Shown: positions 7,965-16,745 of the stretch, in pieces
Layout: every line of letters begins with the position of its first letter
How positions within the stretch are numbered: the stretch's first letter is position 1
Origin: Firmicutes bacterium HGW-Firmicutes-7
GTDB lineage: Bacteria > Bacillota > Clostridia > Lachnospirales > Vallitaleaceae
Direction of reading: 5' to 3'
Assembly: GCA_002841375.1 (NCBI GenBank)
Contig: PGZO01000005.1
Span: 124,001 to 188,000, forward strand
DNA: 64,000 bases
Program-made: the position numbers and the translations under genes
The notes under the pieces: generated by a model
Told to the model about the DNA's origin: nothing
Seen by the model: the letters and a program-made list of their open reading frames with translations, nothing else
Database searches by the model: none

Positions 7965-9404
7965 TTGGAACAAAGAGCTGCTGCATATATTCGTGTTAGT
8001 ACAGCTGATCAAACAGAATTCTCACCAGATGCACAACTAAAACAGATCAGAGAATATGCGAGTAAGAATCACATCATTCTATGTGATGATCATATTTATT
8101 CTGATGAAGGTATTTCAGGTAGGTCAACGGGTAAAAGACTCGCCTTCAATAAAATGATCAAAAATGCTAAGAAAAAGCCTCGGCCATTTGATGTGATTCT
8201 CATACATAAGTTCAATCGTTTTGCTAGAAATAGAGAAGATGCAATTATCTTTAAATCTTTATTAAAACGTGATTGTGGTATTAGGGTAATTTCAATAACG
8301 GAACCTATTGAAGATGATAAGTTTGGCATAATTATAGAGAGTGTGCTAGATGCATTTTCAGAGTATTATTCTCTTAATCTATCTGAGGAAGTCAAAAAGG
8401 GTATGTGTGAGAAAGCTTCTAGAGGTGGCGTTCAATCTAGACCGCCACTTGGTTATGATATTATAGATAACAAGTTGGTTATTAATCAGGAAGAAGCGAA
8501 TATTATTAGAATAATTTTCGATAAGTTCATAAGAAAGGAATTAACGTATCTGTATGTTGCAAATTACCTCAATGAAATGGGGATTAGGAGTAAAAATGGA
8601 AACCTATTTCAAAGTAAAACCATAAAATATATTTTATCAAATCCAACCTACAAAGGTTATTTGCTTTGGAATAAAAAAGAAAAGAATGGTGCTATTCGAC
8701 ATTCCTCTAGTTGGATATTAGCTAAAGGAGATTTTGAACCTATTATATCAGAAGAAGAATTTGAAAAGGCACAAAACAGAGTGGATTTTTTGCTTCAGTA
8801 CAACCATAAGAATGCCAGACCTAGTAGTTCATATAAACACTTCTTATCAGGGATGTTAGTATGCCATGCTTGTGGTGGAAGAATGGTGTTTACAAAAAGT
8901 AAAGAGTTTGCCTATATTCGATGCAGGAAGGCCAAAGAAGGTGGTTGCTCAATGAAGGCAAGTGTTAGGTCGGATGTTCTAGTAAAAGCCGTCCTAGAGC
9001 AAATTGAATTCGATTTGGACACCATTGATCTCTTGGTGGGCGACGTAGAAGTGAAGCGAAACGATTGTGACCTAGATTTTTATAAACAAAAGCTGAAAAA
9101 TATAGAAAATAAGTTTGTACAAGCCAAATATGCTTATTTAAATGGTGTGGATACTTTGTCAGAGTACAAGGAGAACAAAGAACAATTTCAAAAAGAAAAA
9201 GAAGTAATGGCGCGCCATATCAAGACGGTTAATATTGATACGGCCAAAACGAATAAAATGATTGCAATTGCTAAACTAGAGCAAATAACTGAAATTGTAA
9301 ATAGTGGATTGACAATAGAACATAAGAATAAAGTATTAAAGTCATTTATAAATCGTATTGTGATTGATATACCTAACGATGCTTTTGTTATTGAGTACTA
9401 CTAG
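7965..9404 (+). CDS. Large serine recombinase of element 1
   Basis: Site-specific serine recombinase of 479 aa. The N-terminal resolvase domain holds YIRVSTADQ with the expected catalytic Ser (about residue 12) and Arg in NRFARNRED. A recombinase domain follows, then a zinc ribbon (CHACGGRMVF with a later CRKAKEGGC, about residues 300-330), and a long coiled coil (about 365-430) of the kind that governs directionality. Start: TTG at 7965 is 7 bases after AGGAGAG; an in-frame TTG at 7959 is too close. It should integrate and excise element 1 by the GA-centred att sites. It is closely similar in domain order and N-terminal motifs to the recombinase of element 2, but the att sequences differ. 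Confidence 0.95.
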   Translation: MEQRAAAYIRVSTADQTEFSPDAQLKQIREYASKNHIILCDDHIYSDEGISGRSTGKRLAFNKMIKNAKKKPRPFDVILIHKFNRFARNREDAIIFKSLLKRDCGIRVISITEPIEDDKFGIIIESVLDAFSEYYSLNLSEEVKKGMCEKASRGGVQSRPPLGYDIIDNKLVINQEEANIIRIIFDKFIRKELTYLYVANYLNEMGIRSKNGNLFQSKTIKYILSNPTYKGYLLWNKKEKNGAIRHSSSWILAKGDFEPIISEEEFEKAQNRVDFLLQYNHKNARPSSSYKHFLSGMLVCHACGGRMVFTKSKEFAYIRCRKAKEGGCSMKASVRSDVLVKAVLEQIEFDLDTIDLLVGDVEVKRNDCDLDFYKQKLKNIENKFVQAKYAYLNGVDTLSEYKENKEQFQKEKEVMARHIKTVNIDTAKTNKMIAIAKLEQITEIVNSGLTIEHKNKVLKSFINRIVIDIPNDAFVIEYY

Positions 9405-9567
9405 GGACGCGTGGTTGTTAGGTGGTGCGTATAAAAATAAATGGAGAATAAAAACACTTTCAAAATTCGACAAATTAATGTATAATTTGATATAAATAGA
9501 TAATACATATTTAATAATGACAGAAATTGTAATCTATCATTATGTGGAAAAATTTGGAGGTGTTATT

Positions 9568-11573
9568 ATGAAGATTAATTTGTCTAAACGTATCGCCATG
9601 TTTGTAGCAGCTCTTATTATTTTTGTTTCACTAATTCTTGGTATTACCGCAGTAAAATTCAGTTCAGACGTAATTGTAGAAACAGCTGAAGATGCGATGT
9701 TAGAGTATGCAATTGAAGGTGCAAATGAAATGAAAGCCTTAATAGATATTCGATTAGGAATTCTAAATGAGGTTGCAAGTAGAGAAAGAACAAGAACGAT
9801 GATCTGGGAAACACAGATGGTTTCTCTTAGTCAAGATGTAGAAAGATTAGGATATTTAGATATGGCAGTAGTACTTCCTAATGGGACAGCAACCTACGTT
9901 ATTAGTGGTGAAACAGCGCAGTTAGGAGATCGAGCGTATATAAAGAAAGCGTTACAGGGTGAAGCGAATATTTCAGATGTAATCGTTAGTAAAGTAACCG
10001 GAACCACTGTCTTAATTGATGCCGCGCCAATAATGGTTAACGGTAAGGTTGTTGGTGTTTAATGGGTAGAAGAGAAGGAGCTTCACTAAGTGAAATTACA
10101 GATAAAATAGGCATTGGAGAAAAAGGATATGCATTTATTATCGGTGCTGATAGTACCTTTTATGCACATCCAAATAAAGACTATGTTCTTAATCAGTTAA
10201 ATGCTTTTAAGGAAATTGAGTCAAATGGAAGTTTAAAGGAATATGGTCTTGCATTAAAAGAGTTGGGAATTGGGAACCTTGGATTAGCTAATTATGAATT
10301 ATCTGGAGTCAAAAGAATTACAGCTATGGCACCTATTCCAGGTACAAACTGGATGCTAGGAATAGGTAATTATGAAGAAGAATTTTTACATGGCACAGAT
10401 GTAATTAAAAAATCAATTCTAATTATTTCGTTAATATGTGTAATCATTGGTGTAATTGGCGCTTTTGCTATTGGCGGATTTATTGCAAGGCCAATTACTT
10501 ATTTGTCCAAAATTGTTAGCAAGCTTTCTGATTATGATTTAACGATAGCAGACAATGAATCTATTAATAAGCATGCAAAAAGAACAGATGAAATTGGTAT
10601 TATAGCTATGGCAATTATCGGTATGAGAAATAATTTTATTGAATTAATAAAGCAGATATCCATGACTTCTCAACAAGTAGCAGCCTCTTCTGAAGAATTA
10701 ACATCTACCGCTCAACAAGCTGCAACAGCTGCTGATGAAGTAGCTAATGCAATTGGTGAAATTGCAAGTGGTGCAACAGATCAGGCAAAGGAAACAGAGC
10801 AAGGTGCATCAAGTGTTAACGTCTTAAGCGAATTAATTACGAAGGATCAACAATTCATGATTGCGTTAAATGATTCTGCGATTGAAGTCAATCGACTTAA
10901 AGAAGAAGGTATAGACGTATTATTTGAGTTGGTGAAGAAAACCAAAGAAAGTGGTAAGGCTACGGATGATATACATGATGTCATTATTGAAACAAGTCAA
11001 AGTGCTGCAAAGATTGAGAGTGCAAGTCAGATGATTCAAAACATTGCAACTCAAACCAATCTTCTTGCTTTAAATGCCGCTATTGAAGCAGCAAGAGCTG
11101 GAGAGGCAGGTAGAGGTTTTGCAGTTGTAGCAGATGAAATAAGAAAACTTGCAGAACAGTCTAACAGCTTTACAAAAGAAATTACTTCAATTATTCAAGA
11201 GCTATCTGAGAAAACAGATAAATCTGTTATTACTATTAAAGAAGTAGGTAGCATTATATCATCTCAAGCTGAAAGTGTAGAAAGCACCAATGAAAAATTT
11301 GAAGGTATTAATTCAGCTATTGAAACAATGAGAGGTATTTTAAATACCTTGAATGAATCAGGCAATGAAATGAAAGTAAAAAAAGAAGAGATTGTTGGTA
11401 TTATTGAGAACTTGTCAGCAATCTCAGAAGAAAATGCTGCTGGAACACAACAAGCCTCAGCATCCGTTGAGGAACAAACTGCTTCCATGCAAGAAATTGC
11501 GAATGCGAGTGATGAATTAGCTCTATTAGCAGAAGAGATGCAAAAGATTATTGCACAATTTAAATTAGATTAA
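9568..11573 (+). pseudogene. Methyl-accepting chemotaxis protein, frameshifted
   Basis: A chemoreceptor gene broken by what looks like a one-base deletion. The first part (9568-10062; ATG after TGGAGGTG) encodes a TM helix (about residues 9-30) and most of a dCache-type sensor domain, ending GKVVGV-stop. The second part continues in the +1 frame with [15 protein letters not shown], then the rest of the sensor, a second TM near 10405-10480, HAMP, and a full signalling domain with [20 protein letters not shown]. One extra T in the run at 10057-10059 would give GVLMGRREG, the normal MCP sequence. The upstream stop overlaps ATG (TAATG), so reinitiation is possible. It is cargo of element 1. A sequencing error in the T-run is an alternative. 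Confidence 0.85.
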
Positions 11574-11587
11574 AGGTTAAATGTAAA

Positions 11588-11624
11588 GGGCGGTTGCACA
11601 ATTGTTGTGTAATCGCCTTTTTCA
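11588..11624 (+). terminator. Terminator after the chemoreceptor
   Basis: GGCGGTTGCACA pairs with TGTGTAATCGCC through a short loop, with G-U pairs, followed by TTTTTC. It lies at the right end of element 1, just before attR1, and would insulate the host gene fragment beyond. Confidence 0.75.
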
Positions 11625-11638
11625 TTCGTAGGAAAGTG

Positions 11639-11675
11639 TTGCCCCACTTCCCTTACGGTGAACCTAAGTTCTTAC
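11639..11675. other. attR1 of recombinase element 1
   Basis: Right junction. Arm TTGCCCCACTTCCCT (11639-11653) is the exact inverted copy of the arm in attL1, and the core CGGTGAACC is at 11656-11664. The predicted crossover GA is at 11660-11661. Host sequence resumes at 11662 in the same reading frame that stops at attL1. Confidence 0.85.
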
Positions 11676-12325
11676 CAATTATTGCACCCGTAGTTTTTGA
11701 TGAATGTGGTATAAACCTTTGTAGAGAAATTGTTATACCTGAAGACATTATTGATGATTTTCCAACCGCAACAGCTGTTGAATTAAAAGTTATTGACATC
11801 GACTTCAACTTAGATAAGGAAGAAGGATCAAGGGTAGAAACCATTTCTAGAAGACCAAACTGTGTAAGAGTAAGGCTAGCAAGATTGTGCGTTAAATTTA
11901 TTGCAAAATTTTTAGATCCTAATTGTAGAGTTTTAGGTGAAAGATGTTTCAATGCTGAATATTTACCTGATTCTGATGCACCATCGTTTGATGAAGATAC
12001 GAATCCTTCCTCTGTTACAGTTGAACTTTATGCACCATATGGCGTATCCTATGCTGAAATATGTGGATGTTTAAAACCAAGTATTAATTTCCTAGGTTTT
12101 GTCGAATGGCCAGATAGAAATAATGATCTACGTCAAGGCATAAACAGTCAAGTTTTAGCAAAAGTTATTGATTTAGACTTGGTAGCTGGCGTAATGGCTG
12201 TAGGCTTATCAGTTTATTTGAAATCAGTATATTTCGTTCAGTATAAGATTAAGCACGCTGGACTATGCATTTTAAAAAGACAAAGAAAGATCGTTTCAAG
12301 TTGGCAATTAGAAAATAGCATTTAA
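11662..12325 (+). CDS. Split Cys-rich gene, piece 2 (200 codons), no start of its own
   Basis: Middle part of the split host gene. The open frame begins inside the upstream terminator, so it has no true start; host sequence runs from 11662 to 12261, giving 200 codons after the joined Glu. It contains scattered Cys (DECGINLC, LARLCVKF, RCFNAEY, EICGCLKP) and hydrophobic beta-rich stretches. At the right it meets attL2 at KHAGL, then runs 21 codons into element 2 and stops. Joining 12261 to 23236 keeps the frame (GGA becomes GGG, both Gly). Protein family not recognised. Confidence 0.75.
12245..12285. other. attL2 of recombinase element 2
   Basis: Left junction of element 2. The core GCACGCTGG (12253-12261) is repeated directly at attR2. 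The element-side arm AAAAGACAAAG (12275-12285) is inverted at attR2. An inner TGCATT near 12266-12271 also pairs with AATGCA of attR2. Crossover is placed at GG (12260-12261). Confidence 0.85.
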
Positions 12326-12332
12326 AATTCTC

Positions 12333-12361
12333 TTGACAAAGGCACGAAGAACCGATATAAC
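12333..12361 (+). promoter_or_regulatory. Sigma-A promoter of the sugar operon
   Basis: TTGACA (12333-12338), 17-base spacer, TATAAC (12356-12361). It lies about 70 bases inside the left end of element 2, so the operon travels with its own promoter. About 30 bases downstream is the dyad TGTTAC-AG-GTAACA (12392-12405), a possible operator. The leader up to 12503 holds nothing else I recognise. Confidence 0.7.
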
Positions 12362-12391
12362 AAAAATGAGCGCAAAACTAGCCAGTATTAT

Positions 12392-12405
12392 TGTTACAGG
12401 TAACA
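12392..12405. promoter_or_regulatory. Dyad in the sugar-operon leader, possible operator
   Basis: TGTTAC and GTAACA flank a two-base centre, a compact inverted repeat downstream of the strong promoter. It may bind a repressor; the cognate regulator is unknown. The CdaR-type protein two genes downstream is one candidate. Confidence 0.35.
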
Positions 12406-12503
12406 TTGCCATCCGTTGTTTAACGATCTAAAATGAAACTTAAGCAATTATTTTTATTAAATACAAATAAATATAAATAAACATAAAGAATTATGGAGAT
12501 GAC

Positions 12504-13412
12504 ATGAAAATAATAAATTTTGGTTCGTTGAATATTGATAATGTCTATCGTGTAGATCGGTTAGTTTTATCAGGTAATACCATTGATAGTAAAGGATATA
12601 AGGTTTTTTCAGGAGGAAAAGGACTGAACCAAAGTGTGGCTATTAGTAAAGCAGGCGTGTCTGAGGTTTATCATGTAGGTAATATAGGAATGAATGGTGA
12701 GTTTCTTATGTATACACTGCTAGAGCATGGCATAAATACCGATTTTATTAAAAGGAGTAGCTGCAAGACGGGACATGCTGTTATTCAGGTGGCAGATAAT
12801 GCTGAACATACAATTATTATTCATGGGGGAAGTAACCATAATATTGATATTGATTTCATCGACAGTGTGCTTCAAGAATTTCAGGCAGGTGATTTATTGT
12901 TATTGCAAAATGAAATCAATAATGTAGGCTATATTATTGATACTGCTTATGAAAAGGGGCTTGTCATTATTTTGAACCCGGCGCCAGCAAATGAGAAGAT
13001 ATTAGAATATGATTTGTCAAAGATTGATACATTAATTGTTAATGAATCTGAGCTTTATCAATGTGCTAGAACAAATCATTTAAAGGATGCTATAGATATT
13101 ATAAGACAAAAAGGGATTAATTTATTGCTGACACTAGGCTGTAAAGGTGGTATTTACTATTCAAAAGATCATAAAGAATATAAATACTTGGCTTATAAAG
13201 TAGATGAAGTAGATACAACAGCTATAGGAGATGCCTTTGTAGGCTATTTTGTTGCAGGACTAACTAAATATGATGACATGACACAAATTCTTGATCTAAG
13301 TTCTAGAGCGGCAGCATTAACAGCAACGAATATGGGGGCTTCAAATTCTATTCCTTCATTAGATGAAGTACTTAGTTTTAATAAAGAAGGTAAAAACTGT
13401 TATGAAGATTAA
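12504..13412 (+). CDS. PfkB-family carbohydrate kinase
   Basis: Cytoplasmic sugar kinase of the ribokinase family, 302 aa, normal length. The N-terminal PfkB signature is GGKGLNQSVA and the C-terminal one is DTTAIGDAFVGYFVAG with the catalytic Asp in AIGDAF. Start ATG after TGGAGATGAC. It is the first gene of the sugar operon and overlaps the CdaR-type gene by 11 bases. A second PfkB kinase ends the same operon. Substrate unknown; the ribose-type transporter suggests a pentose or pentulose. Confidence 0.88.
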   Translation: MKIINFGSLNIDNVYRVDRLVLSGNTIDSKGYKVFSGGKGLNQSVAISKAGVSEVYHVGNIGMNGEFLMYTLLEHGINTDFIKRSSCKTGHAVIQVADNAEHTIIIHGGSNHNIDIDFIDSVLQEFQAGDLLLLQNEINNVGYIIDTAYEKGLVIILNPAPANEKILEYDLSKIDTLIVNESELYQCARTNHLKDAIDIIRQKGINLLLTLGCKGGIYYSKDHKEYKYLAYKVDEVDTTAIGDAFVGYFVAGLTKYDDMTQILDLSSRAAALTATNMGASNSIPSLDEVLSFNKEGKNCYED

Positions 13413-14502
13413 TCAAGGGCAAGCTATTAATATTGTAAACAATTTAAAGGGACTAATTTATAACGATATATTTATTTTAGATTCAGATGGACTAGCTTTA
13501 GCCAGTAATAAGGATATTATTGATGATAAGTATATAGTGTATGGTAAAGCCGTATCACGGGACAACAAAATTCTCGTTGTGAATGAAGAAAATTTGAATC
13601 ATAAGTGCATTCTTATACCTGTTAATTTAGATGATGAACTGGTTGCCATTATTGGCCTGTCTGGTGATTTTGAAAATGTAAGTCAATATGGAGAAATCAT
13701 CGTAAAAGTTACGGAAATTCTATTAAGAGAATCTATTCATTATGAGCGTAAGATTAAAAGTAGAGAAAATGATCGATTTTTAATGAACGAGTTGTTTTCA
13801 GACACAATAGACTACCATTACGTAGCTTCCAAAGCCAAATTATTAGGGTATGACATCGAATCATTTAAGGTCTTATCTATTGTGGACATACCATATGCTG
13901 ATAAAAGAGTAATGACCTATGAAGATATTGTGGATTGTATAGAAAGTTGTTTAAAGCCGAGTGATCTAGTAGGAATATATGAAACCAATATTATTATTCT
14001 GCAAACTGAGGATGATCCTGCAAGTATTAAGAAAAGATTGAAAACTATTAAAGATTATCTTGATAAAAAACTCTTTTCACCTATTACGATTGGAATATCA
14101 AATAAAATTATGCATGTTGGTGATATAAAAATGGCATATTATCAATCATTAAAATTATTACAAATACCAGCAATTAAGGCCTCAGATGGAATTTATGATT
14201 TCGAAGATTATGCGCTTGAATTGGTGTTTTTTGGAATTTCTCCTCAAATAAGCAATAATTTTATTAAGAATATATTTAATAATTTAACTCGTAAAGAGAT
14301 GGATGAAATTAGTAAGCTATTGGAAGTATACATGAATAACAATGGATCAATCAATCAAACAAGTAAGGTGTTATTTATACATAAAAATACGTTGCAATAT
14401 AGACTAAATAAAATAAAAGATAAAACAGGGTATAACCCAAGAGATCTAAAACAATTATATAGATTATATACAGCTTTAACGTTCTATTACTTGAGAGATT
14501 AG
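13402..14502 (+). CDS. CdaR/PucR-type transcriptional regulator
   Basis: 366-aa regulator. The N-terminal part resembles the putative sugar-diacid recognition domain of CdaR (INQGQAINIVNNLKG, FILDSDGLALASN). The C-terminus is a PucR-type HTH (FIHKNTLQYRLNKIKDKTG). Start ATG at 13402 overlaps the kinase end; the upstream in-frame start at 13363 would lie deep in the kinase. Probable regulator of the operon it sits in. Ends before a UUCG-loop terminator. Confidence 0.85.
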   Translation: MKINQGQAINIVNNLKGLIYNDIFILDSDGLALASNKDIIDDKYIVYGKAVSRDNKILVVNEENLNHKCILIPVNLDDELVAIIGLSGDFENVSQYGEIIVKVTEILLRESIHYERKIKSRENDRFLMNELFSDTIDYHYVASKAKLLGYDIESFKVLSIVDIPYADKRVMTYEDIVDCIESCLKPSDLVGIYETNIIILQTEDDPASIKKRLKTIKDYLDKKLFSPITIGISNKIMHVGDIKMAYYQSLKLLQIPAIKASDGIYDFEDYALELVFFGISPQISNNFIKNIFNNLTRKEMDEISKLLEVYMNNNGSINQTSKVLFIHKNTLQYRLNKIKDKTGYNPRDLKQLYRLYTALTFYYLRD

Positions 14503-14546
14503 TTTCTATAAATAATTGTATTTGACAATTCAGCTTAAATAATGAT

Positions 14547-14577
14547 AGTGGAATTCTTCGGAATTCCGCTTTTTTCT
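14547..14577 (+). terminator. UUCG-loop terminator
   Basis: AGTGGAATTC and GAATTCCGCT pair around a TTCG loop, followed by TTTTTT. It ends the kinase-regulator transcript, so the transaldolase-like gene probably has its own promoter. Confidence 0.9.
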
Positions 14578-14698
14578 ATTTTAGAACTGATGTAACAAAA
14601 AAAATGTTTTTTTATTCCTTATTTTATAGCATGTGTAACATTGTCTTGAAGTGTTAGACTTGTTAGAATTACTATATTAAATGAACAAGGAGTATATG

Positions 14699-15343
14699 AT
14701 GAGATTTTTTATAGACACAGCGAATGTAGAAGAAATTAGATCAGCTAATGAATTAGGGGTGGTATCGGGCGTTACGACAAACCCTTCACTTATAGCAAGA
14801 GAGAATAGAATTTTTGAAGAAGTTGTAAAGGAGATTATACAAATAGTAGATGGACCTATTAGCGCTGAGGTTATGAGCATTGAGGCTACTGGTATGGTTG
14901 AAGAAGGTAGAAGGCTAGCCCAAATACATAAAAATATCGTTATTAAAGTGCCTATTACAGAAGAGGGATTGAAGGCAGTCAAGATTTTTAAAAGTGAAGG
15001 GATCAAGACAAATGTAACACTTGTTTTTTCAGTACCACAGGCTTTGATGGCGGCTAGGGCAGGGGCAGCTTATGTAAGTCCCTTTTTAGGGAGACTTGAT
15101 GATATTGGTGCAGTGGGTATGGATTTAATAACTGATATTGCAGCCATCTTTGATATTCATGGTATAGAAACTGAAATTATTGCAGCAAGCATTAGAAATC
15201 CTATTCATATACTTGATGCAGCAAAAGCAGGATCACATATAGCAACAATTCCATATGGCGTTATGAAACAATTGTTAAACCATCCATTAACCGATATTGG
15301 TATCGATAAGTTTTTAAAGGATTGGGAAAGTGTTCCAAAATAA
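14699..15343 (+). CDS. Transaldolase-like / fructose-6-phosphate aldolase family protein
   Basis: 214-aa class I aldolase of the small transaldolase (FSA/TalC) family. N-terminal [14 protein letters not shown] and [13 protein letters not shown] are typical; the Schiff-base Lys is expected in [11 protein letters not shown]. The C-terminal [20 protein letters not shown] is also conserved. ATG at 14699 is 6 bases after AAGGAG; ATGs at 14681 and 14696 are less well placed. Next to sugar kinases and a sugar transporter it would act on phosphorylated sugars. FSA and transaldolase activity cannot be separated by eye. Confidence 0.88.
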   Translation: MRFFIDTANVEEIRSANELGVVSGVTTNPSLIARENRIFEEVVKEIIQIVDGPISAEVMSIEATGMVEEGRRLAQIHKNIVIKVPITEEGLKAVKIFKSEGIKTNVTLVFSVPQALMAARAGAAYVSPFLGRLDDIGAVGMDLITDIAAIFDIHGIETEIIAASIRNPIHILDAAKAGSHIATIPYGVMKQLLNHPLTDIGIDKFLKDWESVPK

Positions 15344-15493
15344 TATGAATTTGGTCATACATCTTGTTTCTACAAGTAAGCTTTCGGTTAAGCGTATTTC
15401 AAGTTAAACAAGAGTTGACATAAATCAATTTAATCAAAGGGTTGCATGAAAGCTAACAAGCGCTCATATAACCCACAATAAGAGGAGGATATT

Positions 15494-16648
15494 ATGAAGA
15501 AAATACTATCTATTATTATGGCAATGATGTTACTTGTAACAGTTTTTGCAGGGTGTGCAAAGAGTGAACCAACAACAGGGGATACAACGAAGGAAACGGA
15601 AGTTGAAGCAGGAGAAACTGTAAACGAAATAGATCAACTACCGGCAGCAGATGTTGCAGAACAAGGGTATGATTTTTATGATGGCGCAATGACCTATGGT
15701 GATGCAATTGCAAAATTAGGTGCTATACCTAAGCCAGATAAAGCCTTACAACTTGGCTATGTATGCAAAGCATTTGAAAATGAGTTTTGGAGAATGCAAA
15801 AAGAAGGTGCTGAACAAGTTGTTTCTCAACTTCAAGATATGGGCTATGATATTAAAATTGATGTTAGAGCTGCGCAAGGTGAAACAGATGAACAAGGTCA
15901 ACTTGCCGTATTCAGTGATATGATTAACAAATCTTATGATGGAATTTTAGTTTCAGCAATTTCACCAGGTAATTTAGTTCCTGGAGCAGAAGAAGCAAAT
16001 AAGAAAGGCATTGAAATGGTTGTTTCTATGGACGCGTTTATGCCACAAATCGAAAGTACAGTTGGTGCTTGGCATTATCAAGCGGGCCAACTTGCAGCAG
16101 AATATATTAATAATGCAATTGGTGGTAAAGGAGAAGTAGCAATTATTCAAGGATTACCTAAGGCATCACCAGCGATTACTAGAACTGAAGGATTTAAGAA
16201 GTGGTTTGAAGACAATAATCCAGAGGTTAAGGTGGTTGCAGTTCAAAATGCTGATTGGGATCGTATGAAAGCAAAAGATATTATGGACATTTGGTTAAAA
16301 CAATATCCAGATTTAAAAGGTGTATATGCCAACAATGATACGATGGCAATGGGTGCGTTAGAAGCAGTTAGAGCAGTTGATAAGATTGGAACAATTGTTA
16401 TTGTTGGAACAGATGGTACATCAGAAGCTAAAGATTCGATTGCTAACGGTGAGCTTACTGCAACAGTTGACTCCTTCCCATATTATATGGCTCAAATATC
16501 TACAGAAATGCTTATTAGAAAGCTTATGGGCCAAGATGTACCAAAGGTTATTTATTCACCTCAAGTTGTTGTTGATAGTGCCAATGTATCTACAGACGCA
16601 TTAGAAATTATGAATTCAGTTGGATGGGATGGACCTAAGTTTGAATAG
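15494..16648 (+). CDS. Sugar ABC transporter substrate-binding lipoprotein
   Basis: 384-aa periplasmic-binding-protein-like lipoprotein of the ribose/xylose type. Signal peptide with lipobox (VFAGC, Cys at about residue 20), a Ser/Thr/Glu-rich linker, then the binding domain (from about residue 80) with QGLPKASPAITRTEGF and NNDTMAMGALEAVRA. It has an N-terminal extension of about 60 residues compared with RbsB. The ATPase and permease follow after an intercistronic hairpin. Ligand unknown; the two PfkB kinases suggest a sugar phosphorylated after import. Confidence 0.9.
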   Translation: MKKILSIIMAMMLLVTVFAGCAKSEPTTGDTTKETEVEAGETVNEIDQLPAADVAEQGYDFYDGAMTYGDAIAKLGAIPKPDKALQLGYVCKAFENEFWRMQKEGAEQVVSQLQDMGYDIKIDVRAAQGETDEQGQLAVFSDMINKSYDGILVSAISPGNLVPGAEEANKKGIEMVVSMDAFMPQIESTVGAWHYQAGQLAAEYINNAIGGKGEVAIIQGLPKASPAITRTEGFKKWFEDNNPEVKVVAVQNADWDRMKAKDIMDIWLKQYPDLKGVYANNDTMAMGALEAVRAVDKIGTIVIVGTDGTSEAKDSIANGELTATVDSFPYYMAQISTEMLIRKLMGQDVPKVIYSPQVVVDSANVSTDALEIMNSVGWDGPKFE

Positions 16649-16660
16649 CTTATAACAACC

Positions 16661-16701
16661 TTTGAGATTACGGTTAGTTTTGGATTAGCCGTAATCTCAA
16701 A
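16661..16701 (+). other. Intercistronic hairpin between binding protein and ABC ATPase
   Basis: TTTGAGATTACGG pairs perfectly with CCGTAATCTCAAA, with extra inner pairs. No T-run follows, so it more likely protects the upstream mRNA 3' end, raising binding-protein yield, than terminates fully. Confidence 0.7.
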
Positions 16702-16745
16702 TATAAATCTATGAGTGAATGATTATAAGTAGGGGTGATCGCAAA

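Larger units (their letters stand above)
7679..11661 (+). mobile_element. Large-serine-recombinase element 1 (about 3983 bp), interrupting a host gene
   Basis: An integrated element bounded by attL1 and attR1, containing a 49-aa ORF, a large serine recombinase and a frameshifted methyl-accepting chemotaxis gene. Support: (1) the host frame is open on both sides and joins in frame at the core; (2) the core is a direct repeat; (3) the element-side arms form a 15-bp perfect inverted repeat, symmetric about GA, as expected of a serine-integrase attP; (4) a recombinase gene begins about 290 bases from the left end. No transposase or target-site duplication is seen. Confidence 0.88.

Noticed and set aside
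7679-11661. Reading element 1 as an invertible segment or a transposon, because its ends are 15-bp inverted repeats
   Set aside because: The cores CGGTGARCC are in direct orientation, which gives excision rather than inversion. No target-site duplication or transposase is present, and the host frame is restored only by excision.
11594-12325. Intact 243-aa gene starting at 11594
   Set aside because: The start would lie inside a terminator stem without a ribosome site, and the first 22 codons are element sequence. The rest is the middle of the split gene.
14520-14550. TTGACA at 14522 as a promoter for the transaldolase-like gene
   Set aside because: No suitable -10 at 16-18 bases, and any transcript would run straight into the UUCG terminator.
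15415-15490. TTGACA at 15415 as promoter of the sugar-binding protein
   Set aside because: No acceptable -10 at normal spacing, so not listed as a feature.
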